DNA of 64,000 nucleotides from Mycobacterium sp. (GTDB lineage: Bacteria > Actinomycetota > Actinomycetes > Mycobacteriales > Mycobacteriaceae). Location of the stretch: positions 18,800 through 82,799 of the forward strand of contig RXJD01000014.1 of assembly GCA_003987775.1 (NCBI GenBank), written 5' to 3'. Each line of letters begins with the position of its first letter. Position 1 is the stretch's first letter. The notes under the pieces are model-generated. The model had not been told where the DNA came from, did no database searches, and saw only the letters and a program-made list of their open reading frames with translations. A program made the translations under genes and the position numbers. This document shows, piece by piece, positions 54,221-64,000 of the stretch.

Positions 54221-55561
54221 ATGTCGACATTTATCGGACAGCTGATCGGGTTCGCGGCCATCGTGCTGCTGGTCTGGCGGTATGTCGTTCCGCCGGTCCG
54301 ACGGCTCATGACTGCCCGCCAGGAGACTGTGCGCCAGCAGTTGGAAGACTCGGCGAAGGCAGCCAAGCGCCTCACCGAGTCGACCACGGCGCACAGCAAG
54401 GCCGTGCAAGCCGCGAAGGAAGAGGCTGCGCAGCTCGTCGAAGAGGCCAAGTCCGACTCCGAACGCATCGAGGAACAGATGCGGGCCCAGGCCGAGAGCG
54501 AGGCGGAACGCATCAAGGCCCAGGGAGCCCGTCAGACCGAACTGCTGCGGGCGCAGCTGACCCGCCAGCTCCGGCTGGAGCTCGGTCACGAATCGGTGCG
54601 CCAGGCAAGCGATTTGGTGCGCAGCTACGTGGCCGACGCCCAGCAGCAGGCATCGACGGTCGATCGTTTCCTCGATGAACTCGACGACATGGCGCCCGAA
54701 CCGGTCGAGGTCGAGTACCCGGTGCTGGCCAGGATGCGTTCGGCCAGCCGGCGCGCGGTGAGCAATCTGGTGGACCGATTCAACTCGCTCGCCGAAGATC
54801 TCGACAACAAGGGCTTGACCACTCTGTCCGACGAACTGGTGTCGGTGGCCAAGATCTTGAACCAGGAGGTCGTGGTCACCCGGTACCTCACCGTTCCGGC
54901 TGAAGACGCGTCACCCCGGGTCAAACTGATCGAGCGGCTGCTCGAGGGCAAAGTCGGTGACCCCACCCTCGACGTGCTGCGGACCGCGGTGTCCGAGCGC
55001 TGGTCGGCGAACGGAGACCTGGTCGACGCCATCGAGCACGTCTCGCGCCAGGCGCTGCTCGCGGTCGCCGAGAAGGACGGCAGCGTCGACGAAGTCGAAG
55101 ACCAGCTGTTCCGGTTCTCCCGCATCCTCGACGCACAGCCGCGCCTCGGGATTCTGCTCGGTGACTACACGACCGACGCGGACCGGCGAGTCGGGTTGCT
55201 GCGCAAGGTACTCGAGAGCTCGGGCAGCGACGTGAACCCGGTTTCGCTCGCGCTGCTGTCCCAGACGGTCGAGCTGCTGCGGGGTGTGCCGGCCGAAGAA
55301 GCCGTACTGCTGCTCGCCCAGGTGGCGGTAGCCCGCCGCGGCGAAGTGGTGGCCCAGGTCAGTGCTGCCGCAGAACTCAGCGACGCCCAGCGCACCCGGC
55401 TCAGTGAGGTGCTCAGCCGCATTTACGGCCACCCGGTGGCGGTCCAGCTCCAGGTCGATTCCGACCTGCTTGGCGGTCTGCTCATCTCGGTGGGCGACGA
55501 GGTGATCGACGGCACGCTCAAGTCCCGGTTGGCCGCTGCCGAAGCCCAGTTGCCTGACTGA
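54221..55561 (+). CDS. atpH: ATP synthase fused b'-delta subunit
   Basis: A 446-residue subunit, as in Rv1307. The N-terminal b-like part has one membrane helix ([21 protein letters not shown]) and a long coiled coil to about 165. The C-terminal delta (OSCP) domain begins around 270 ([22 protein letters not shown]) and ends [22 protein letters not shown]. This b-delta fusion is a hallmark of mycobacteria. ATG seven bases after atpF. Confidence 0.96.
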   Translation: MSTFIGQLIGFAAIVLLVWRYVVPPVRRLMTARQETVRQQLEDSAKAAKRLTESTTAHSKAVQAAKEEAAQLVEEAKSDSERIEEQMRAQAESEAERIKAQGARQTELLRAQLTRQLRLELGHESVRQASDLVRSYVADAQQQASTVDRFLDELDDMAPEPVEVEYPVLARMRSASRRAVSNLVDRFNSLAEDLDNKGLTTLSDELVSVAKILNQEVVVTRYLTVPAEDASPRVKLIERLLEGKVGDPTLDVLRTAVSERWSANGDLVDAIEHVSRQALLAVAEKDGSVDEVEDQLFRFSRILDAQPRLGILLGDYTTDADRRVGLLRKVLESSGSDVNPVSLALLSQTVELLRGVPAEEAVLLLAQVAVARRGEVVAQVSAAAELSDAQRTRLSEVLSRIYGHPVAVQLQVDSDLLGGLLISVGDEVIDGTLKSRLAAAEAQLPD

Positions 55562-55620
55562 TTCAAAGCCCGACGGAAACCCGACCTAGTCAACACAACG
55601 AAGTAGGAAGACGAAAAGCC

Positions 55621-57285
55621 ATGGCCGAGTTGACAATCTCCGCTGATGCCATCCAGAGCGCCATCGAAGAATACGTAGAGTCCTTCACCGCCGACACCTC
55701 GCGCGAGGAAGTCGGCACCGTGGTGGATGCCGGAGACGGTATCGCGCACGTCGAAGGGTTGCCGTCCGTGATGACCCAGGAACTGTTGGAGTTCCCCGGT
55801 GGAGTCCTCGGCGTCGCCCTGAACCTCGACGAGCACAGCGTCGGCGCCGTTATCCTCGGTGACTTCGAGAAGATCGAAGAGGGCCAGCAGGTCAAGCGGA
55901 CCGGTGACGTGCTGTCGGTGCCGGTCGGCGATGCCTTCCTGGGTCGTGTGGTCAACCCCCTCGGTCAGCCGATCGACGGTGGCGGCGACATCGAGACCGA
56001 CACCCGCCGTGCGCTGGAACTGCAGGCCCCGTCGGTGGTCGAGCGGCAGAGTGTGAAAGAGCCGCTGCAGACCGGCATCAAGGCCATCGACGCCATGACC
56101 CCGATCGGGCGTGGCCAGCGGCAGCTGATCATCGGTGACCGCAAGACGGGCAAGACCGCCGTCTGTGTCGACACCATCCTGAACCAGCGGCAGAACTGGG
56201 AGACCGGCGACGAGAAGAAGCAGGTCCGCTGCGTCTACGTCGCAATCGGCCAGAAGGGCACCACCATCGCTTCCGTCCGGCGCGCGCTGGACGAAGGCGG
56301 CGCGATGGACTACACCACTATCGTCGCGGCACCCGCTTCCGATTCGGCCGGCTTCAAATGGCTTGCGCCCTACACGGGTTCGGCCATCGCCCAGCACTGG
56401 ATGTACGAGGGCAAGCACGTTCTGATCGTCTTCGACGACTTGACCAAGCAGGCCGAGGCCTACCGCGCGATCTCGCTGCTGCTGCGCCGTCCGCCGGGCC
56501 GCGAGGCCTACCCGGGCGACGTGTTCTACCTGCACTCGCGGCTCCTCGAGCGTTGCGCCAAGCTGTCCGACGAGCTCGGGGGCGGTTCGCTGACCGGTCT
56601 GCCGATCATCGAGACCAAGGCCAATGACATCTCGGCCTACATCCCCACCAACGTCATCTCGATCACCGACGGACAGTGCTTCCTGGAGAGCGACCTGTTC
56701 AACCAGGGTGTCCGGCCGGCCATCAACGTCGGTGTGTCGGTGTCCCGAGTCGGTGGTGCCGCCCAGATCAAGGCGATGAAAGAGGTGGCGGGCTCGCTGC
56801 GTCTGGACCTGTCGCAGTACCGCGAGCTGGAATCCTTCGCCGCGTTCGCGTCCGACCTGGACGAGACGTCGAAGAAGCAGCTGGCGCGTGGTGAGCGGTT
56901 GGTCGAGTTGCTCAAGCAGCCGCAGTTCGCTCCGTTGCCCGTTGAGGAGCAGGTGGTTTCCATCTTCCTGGGCACCGGCGGTCACCTGGACTCGGTGCCG
57001 GTGGAGGACGTCAAGCGCTTCGAAGCCGAGCTGCTCGACCACATGCGAGCCTCCGAGGAGAAGTTCCTGGAAGGCATCCGCAGCAGCGGCAAGCTCGGTG
57101 AGGAAGACGAGGAAAAGCTCACCGAGATCATCAACAAGTTCAAGAAGGGCTTCGCGGCCAGCTCTGGCGAGTCGGTGGTTCCTGACGAGCACGTCGAGGC
57201 GATGGACGAAGAGGAACTCGGCAAGGAGTCGGTGAAGGTCAAGAAGGAGAAGCCCAAAAAGGACTCCAAGAAGGACAAGAAGTAG
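55621..57285 (+). CDS. atpA: ATP synthase subunit alpha
   Basis: A 554-residue F1 alpha subunit with the non-catalytic P-loop GDRKTGKT (172-179) and conserved [14 protein letters not shown] and [15 protein letters not shown]. It ends in the Lys-rich mycobacterial extension ([16 protein letters not shown]) that in M. tuberculosis and M. smegmatis suppresses ATP hydrolysis. Confidence 0.97.
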   Translation: MAELTISADAIQSAIEEYVESFTADTSREEVGTVVDAGDGIAHVEGLPSVMTQELLEFPGGVLGVALNLDEHSVGAVILGDFEKIEEGQQVKRTGDVLSVPVGDAFLGRVVNPLGQPIDGGGDIETDTRRALELQAPSVVERQSVKEPLQTGIKAIDAMTPIGRGQRQLIIGDRKTGKTAVCVDTILNQRQNWETGDEKKQVRCVYVAIGQKGTTIASVRRALDEGGAMDYTTIVAAPASDSAGFKWLAPYTGSAIAQHWMYEGKHVLIVFDDLTKQAEAYRAISLLLRRPPGREAYPGDVFYLHSRLLERCAKLSDELGGGSLTGLPIIETKANDISAYIPTNVISITDGQCFLESDLFNQGVRPAINVGVSVSRVGGAAQIKAMKEVAGSLRLDLSQYRELESFAAFASDLDETSKKQLARGERLVELLKQPQFAPLPVEEQVVSIFLGTGGHLDSVPVEDVKRFEAELLDHMRASEEKFLEGIRSSGKLGEEDEEKLTEIINKFKKGFAASSGESVVPDEHVEAMDEEELGKESVKVKKEKPKKDSKKDKK

Positions 57286-57291
57286 CTAACA

Positions 57292-59677
<2,386 letters not shown>

Positions 59678-59713
59678 CGCGGGGTTTTCGGCTGACTCGA
59701 GAGGTGGTGTGGC

Positions 59714-60079
59714 ATGTCTGAATTGAACGTTCAGATCGTGGCCGTCGACCGGGAGATCTGGTCGGGCGAGGCGACGTTCCTCTTCACCCGCACCACCGCG
59801 GGAGAGATCGGCATCCTGCCCCACCACATCCCGCTGGTCGCCCAGCTGGTCGACGACGCGATGGTTCGTGTCGAACGCGAAGGCAAGGACGATCTGCGGA
59901 TCGCGGTCGACGGTGGCTTCCTCACCGTGACCGAAGAGGGCGTCAGCGTTCTCGCCGAGTCTGCGGAGTTTGAGAAGGACATCGACGAGAGCGCTGCCCG
60001 GCAGGATTCCGAATCGGACGACCCCCAGGTCGCGGCCCGAGGGCGTGCCAGGTTGCGCGCCGTCGGCGCGCTCGACTGA
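59714..60079 (+). CDS. atpC: ATP synthase subunit epsilon
   Basis: A 121-residue epsilon subunit: the N-terminal beta-barrel ([42 protein letters not shown]) and a short C-terminal helical part, as usual in mycobacteria. It couples the gamma shaft to the c-ring. Last subunit gene of the operon. Confidence 0.96.
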   Translation: MSELNVQIVAVDREIWSGEATFLFTRTTAGEIGILPHHIPLVAQLVDDAMVRVEREGKDDLRIAVDGGFLTVTEEGVSVLAESAEFEKDIDESAARQDSESDDPQVAARGRARLRAVGALD

Positions 60080-60087
60080 TTCCGACG

Positions 60088-60531
60088 ATGAGCGCGCCCA
60101 TGGTCGGCATGGTCGCGCTCGTCGTTCTGCTGGGAGCGGCCGTTCTCGCTCTGAGTTTCCGGCTGTGGAAGCTGCGCCGGGGCGGTACTGCTGCGATCAT
60201 GCGGGATATCCCCGCAGTCGGCGGGCACGGCTGGCGCCACGGTGTGATTCGTTACCGCGGCGGTGAAGCGGCGTATTACCGGCTGTCGAGCTTGCGATTG
60301 TGGCCGGACCGCCGGCTGAGCCGGCGCGGGGTGGAGGTCGTGGCCAGGCGTGCGCCGCGCGGCGACGAATTCGACATCATGACCGAGGAAATCGTGGTGC
60401 TGGAGCTGCGCGACACCACCCAGGAACGGCGCCTGGGATACGAGATCGCTCTGGACAGAGGCGCTTTGACGGCGTTCATGTCGTGGCTGGAGTCACGGCC
60501 CTCGCCGCGCGCTCGCCGCCGCAGCGTGTGA
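60088..60531 (+). CDS. DUF2550 membrane-anchored protein (Rv1312 orthologue)
   Basis: 147 residues, the same length as Rv1312. One N-terminal membrane helix (MVALVVLLGAAVLALSFRLW), then a basic cytosolic domain: RDIPAVGGHGWRHGVIRYRGGEAAYYRLSSLRLWPDRRL and EIVVLELRDTTQERRLGYEIALD. It follows atpC by eight bases and is probably cotranscribed, a conserved link with ATP synthase in mycobacteria. Function unknown. Confidence 0.88.
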   Translation: MSAPMVGMVALVVLLGAAVLALSFRLWKLRRGGTAAIMRDIPAVGGHGWRHGVIRYRGGEAAYYRLSSLRLWPDRRLSRRGVEVVARRAPRGDEFDIMTEEIVVLELRDTTQERRLGYEIALDRGALTAFMSWLESRPSPRARRRSV

Positions 60532-60557
60532 CGGGGATTGCGGCGCACCTCTCACTC

Positions 60558-60617
60558 GCGAGAAGACGTAAAGTCCTCCATTCCGGGCCGGAATGAAGGG
60601 ACTTTACGTCTGCTCGC
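60558..60617. repeat. 60-bp near-perfect palindrome at the 3' end of the PduO gene
   Basis: The outer arms 60558-60576 and 60599-60617 match at 18 of 19 positions (GCGAGCAGACGTAAAGTCC and complement); inner arms CATTCCGG (60579-60586) and CCGGAATG (60588-60595) are exact. The right arm supplies the last codons and the TAA of the minus-strand adenosyltransferase. The GCGAGCAGACG end also occurs at 13417-13476. Confidence 0.75.
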
Positions 60618-61191
60618 CCTCCCTGGCGCCGCCGCCCGGTCGCCACAGCACGTCGCCGTCGGGATTGGCCACCCGCGACAGGATGAACAAGAGGTCCGAG
60701 AGCCGGTTGAGGTACTTCGCGGGCAGGGCACTCACGTCGGCGTGCGTATCGACCGCGGCCCAAGCCGCCCGCTCGGCCCGGCGCACCACCGTGCGGGCCA
60801 CGTGCAGCAGCGCCGACAGCGGCGAACCACCAGGCAGCACAAAGGAATTCAGCGCCGGCAGGCCTTCGTTGTAGGTATCACACCAACCCTCGAGCCGATC
60901 GATGTAGGCCTGCGTGATGCGCAGCGGAGGATGCTCGGGGTTCTCCACCACCGGTGTCGAGAGGTCCGCACCGGCGTCGAACAGGTCGTTTTGAATCTGC
61001 CGCAACACGTCCGCGATCTGCTCCGTCGGAGCACCTAGCGCGACTGCCACCCCGATCGCCGAGTTGGCCTCGTCACAATCCGCATAGGCCACCAATCGCG
61101 GGTCGGTCTTGGCCACTCGTGAGAAATCGCTCAATCCCGTCGTGCCGTCGTCGCCGGTCCGGGTATAAATGCGGGTCAGATGGACTGCCAT
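60604..61191 (-). CDS. PduO-type cob(I)alamin adenosyltransferase
   Basis: A 195-residue four-helix ATP:corrinoid adenosyltransferase (Rv1314c orthologue) that makes adenosylcobalamin. ATP-binding N-terminus RIYTRTGDDGTTGLSDFSRV, then ADCDEANSAIGVA, FVLPGGSPLSALLHVARTVVRRAERA and KYLNRLSDLLFILSR. ATG 61191. The C-terminal GEQT and stop come from the flanking palindrome. Confidence 0.93.
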   Translation of the reverse strand: MAVHLTRIYTRTGDDGTTGLSDFSRVAKTDPRLVAYADCDEANSAIGVAVALGAPTEQIADVLRQIQNDLFDAGADLSTPVVENPEHPPLRITQAYIDRLEGWCDTYNEGLPALNSFVLPGGSPLSALLHVARTVVRRAERAAWAAVDTHADVSALPAKYLNRLSDLLFILSRVANPDGDVLWRPGGGAREGEQT

Positions 61192-61261
61192 GGGCGAAAC
61201 GGTACCTGGGTCGGGTCACTCCAATGCGGGTCGGCTGACTGACAATGCGATAGCGCTTCAC

Positions 61262-61267
61262 TAGACT
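61262..61267 (+). promoter_or_regulatory. -10 element for a leaderless murA transcript
   Basis: TAGACT (61262-61267) ends seven bases before the murA GTG with no ribosome site between, as expected for a leaderless mRNA. Confidence 0.4.
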
Positions 61268-61274
61268 GACCCGG

Positions 61275-62528
61275 GTGGCGGAGCGATTCATGGTGACTGG
61301 TGGCAACCGGTTGTCAGGCGAAGTCGCAGTTGGGGGCGCCAAAAACAGCGTGCTGAAGCTCATGGCCGCGACGTTGCTGGCCGAAGGCACCAGCACCATC
61401 ACGAACTGCCCGGACATTCTCGACGTGCCGTTGATGGCAGAAGTGCTGCGCGGCCTGGGCGCGACCGTCGAGCTGGACGGCGACGTGGCCCGCATCACCT
61501 CGCCGGATGAACCCAAGTACGACGCGGACTTCGCGGCAGTGCGACAGTTCCGGGCTTCTGTGTGTGTGCTCGGCCCGCTGGTCGGCCGGTGCAAGAAGGC
61601 CAGAGTCGCGCTTCCGGGCGGCGATGCGATCGGATCCCGCCCCCTGGACATGCACCAAGCGGGCCTGCGGCAGCTGGGTGCACAGTGCAATATCGAGCAC
61701 GGCTGCGTCGTTGCCGAGGCAGAAACCTTGCGCGGGGCCGAGATTCAGCTCGAGTTCCCGTCCGTAGGTGCCACCGAGAACATCTTGATGGCCGCGGTGG
61801 TCGCCGAAGGCGTCACGATCATTCACAACGCCGCACGCGAACCTGACGTCGTCGACCTGTGCACGATGCTCAACCAGATGGGCGCCCAGATCGAAGGCGC
61901 CGGCTCGCCGACGATGACCATTACCGGCGTGCCGCGACTGCATCCGACCGAGCACCGCGTCATCGGGGATCGAATCGTCGCCGCGACCTGGGGGATCGCC
62001 GCGGCGATGACCCGCGGGGACATCACGGTGACGGGAATAGATCCGTCCCACCTGCAGTTGGTGCTGCACAAGCTCCACGACGCGGGTGCCACCGTCACCC
62101 AGACCGACGACAGCTTCCGGGTGGTTCAGTACGAACGCCCGAAGGCGGTCAACGTCGCGACGCTGCCGTTCCCGGGTTTCCCAACGGACTTGCAGCCCAT
62201 GGCAATTGCGCTGGCTTCGATCGCCGACGGCACCTCGATGATCACCGAGAACGTGTTCGAAGCGCGTTTCCGGTTCGTCGAGGAGATGATCCGGTTGGGT
62301 GCGGACGCCCGCACCGACGGACACCACGCCGTGGTGCGCGGGCTGCCGCAGTTGTCGAGCGCTCCGGTGTGGTGTTCGGACATTCGGGCCGGAGCCGGCT
62401 TGGTGCTCGCGGGTCTGGTCGCAGACGGAGAAACCGAGGTCCACGACGTTTTTCACATCGATCGGGGCTACCCGTTGTTCGTCGAGAACCTGGCGATTTT
62501 GGGAGCGGAGATCGAGCGGGTACAGTAA
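61275..62528 (+). CDS. murA: UDP-N-acetylglucosamine 1-carboxyvinyltransferase MurA
   Basis: A 417-residue EPSP-synthase-fold enzyme catalysing the first committed step of peptidoglycan synthesis. Lys23-Asn24 ([10 protein letters not shown]) and the active-site loop [11 protein letters not shown] are visible. Residue 117 in that loop is Asp where E. coli has Cys115; this change makes mycobacterial MurA insensitive to fosfomycin. GTG start. The rrn operon follows, as in slow-growing mycobacteria. Confidence 0.97.
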   Translation: MAERFMVTGGNRLSGEVAVGGAKNSVLKLMAATLLAEGTSTITNCPDILDVPLMAEVLRGLGATVELDGDVARITSPDEPKYDADFAAVRQFRASVCVLGPLVGRCKKARVALPGGDAIGSRPLDMHQAGLRQLGAQCNIEHGCVVAEAETLRGAEIQLEFPSVGATENILMAAVVAEGVTIIHNAAREPDVVDLCTMLNQMGAQIEGAGSPTMTITGVPRLHPTEHRVIGDRIVAATWGIAAAMTRGDITVTGIDPSHLQLVLHKLHDAGATVTQTDDSFRVVQYERPKAVNVATLPFPGFPTDLQPMAIALASIADGTSMITENVFEARFRFVEEMIRLGADARTDGHHAVVRGLPQLSSAPVWCSDIRAGAGLVLAGLVADGETEVHDVFHIDRGYPLFVENLAILGAEIERVQ

Positions 62529-62583
62529 CCCGAGTCAACGCCCCGAGGCGTGATCATCTCCCAAAGAAGATCAAAACCAGGGG

Positions 62584-62613
62584 TTGACAACCAAGCCAGA
62601 TCAGTACTAAGCT
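62584..62613 (+). promoter_or_regulatory. rrn promoter, upstream copy
   Basis: TTGACA (62584-62589), an 18-base spacer and TAAGCT (62608-62613), followed by GGCAGGGTTGCCC, the conserved start region of mycobacterial rrn promoters (PCL1 type). Confidence 0.75.
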
Positions 62614-62661
62614 GGCAGGGTTGCCCGAAAGCGAGCCTCTCCCGAGAAGTTCACGATCGAG

Positions 62662-62691
62662 TTGACACCCCGGCCGGAGAAATATTAAGCT
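62662..62691 (+). promoter_or_regulatory. rrn promoter, downstream copy
   Basis: TTGACA (62662-62667), 18 bases, TAAGCT (62686-62691), again followed by GGCAGGGTTGCCC. It is 78 bases downstream of the first copy with the same core and initiation region. Confidence 0.75.
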
Positions 62692-62730
62692 GGCAGGGTT
62701 GCCCCAAAACAGGGCCAAACAGTGCAAGAA

Positions 62731-62900
62731 GTGTTGTTTGAGAACTCAATAGTGTGTTTGGTGAATTGTTTGTTGTTGTTTTTTTGACTGCACCTAGCAC
62801 TCCCCGTGTGTGGGTGTAGTCGCAAATCATTGATGCCAGTTTTGGTGTCTTTTTGTTAGATCAGATTTTCTCTGATTGTAAATTCACCTCGTTATCGAGG
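62731..62900 (+). promoter_or_regulatory. rRNA leader with boxA-like antitermination signal and processing stems
   Basis: TGTTGTTTGAGAACTCAATAG (about 62732-62752) is the mycobacterial boxA-type antitermination region. A hairpin GACTGCACC (62786-62794) / GGTGTAGTC (62813-62821) follows, and CCTCG-TTAT-CGAGG (62887-62900) sits directly before the mature 16S end. The whole 62692-62902 leader is AT-rich and non-coding. Confidence 0.65.
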
Positions 62901-62902
62901 GG

Positions 62903-64000
<1,098 letters not shown>

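Noticed and set aside
62550-62741. 63-codon plus-strand frame after murA
   Set aside because: Covers the two rrn promoters; its internal repetition comes from the promoter duplication, not from coding.

Overview
The window is chromosomal DNA of a slow-growing Mycobacterium. Gene order and protein lengths follow the Mycobacterium tuberculosis stretch from the oppBCDA permease through carbonic anhydrase, cysD-cysN, argS-lysA-hom-thrC-thrB-rho-rpmE-prfA-prmC-sua5-wecA, the atp operon and murA to the 16S rRNA gene. A single rrn operon directly behind murA, the PE_PGRS gene and the long helix-18 region of the 16S all fit a slow grower. The 16S variable regions look closer to the M. gordonae / M. 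asiaticum group than to the tuberculosis complex, but I recall this from memory and could not align it. All function calls come from reading motifs and from remembered family and H37Rv sequences; no search was run.

Layout. 0-5.9 kb: the end of an alpha/beta hydrolase, then the minus-strand peptide importer oppB-oppC-oppD-oppA with translationally coupled starts. 6-9.3 kb: a 1048-residue PE_PGRS protein whose PE/PGRS hinge occurs twice. 9.3-13.2 kb: a long non-coding stretch, carbonic anhydrase canA, and a three-gene minus-strand cassette (aspartoacylase-like M14 enzyme, RimK-type ATP-grasp ligase, RimB-like protease) that interrupts the canA-cysD neighbourhood known from M. tuberculosis. 13.5-16.9 kb: the sulfate-activation operon cysD-cysNC and an Rrf2 regulator.

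16.9-37.9 kb is a mosaic mostly absent from the corresponding M. tuberculosis locus. It holds VOC proteins, an F420-type oxidoreductase, a potassium channel with two RCK domains, a Nudix hydrolase, small secreted proteins (DUF732 and Rv2253-like), several alpha/beta hydrolases, a secreted M15B peptidase, a free-standing type II thioesterase and a 2-hydroxyacid dehydrogenase. It also holds a YdjI/YdjG-like SPFH-GYF / zinc-ribbon membrane operon, a CmtR-CDF metal-efflux operon, a DMT exporter coupled to a streptogramin-B-lyase-like protein, a RimI paralogue and tRNA-Arg(CCG). Two degraded genes and several long palindromes mark recent rearrangement. Four minus-strand transcription units here share an upstream array of CAAGAA-like hexamers repeated every 11 bp, which I read as an unrecognised regulon operator.

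37.9-64 kb is conserved core: argS, lysA, hom, thrC and thrB (lysine and threonine synthesis), rho with a disordered pentapeptide-repeat insert, an inserted membrane gene, rpmE behind a probable L31 leader, prfA-prmC (termination and its methylation), sua5 (tRNA t6A), wecA (arabinogalactan linker), the eight-subunit-gene ATP synthase operon with its DUF2550 neighbour, a PduO adenosyltransferase, murA with the resistant Asp117, and the 16S gene preceded by two near-identical tandem promoters.
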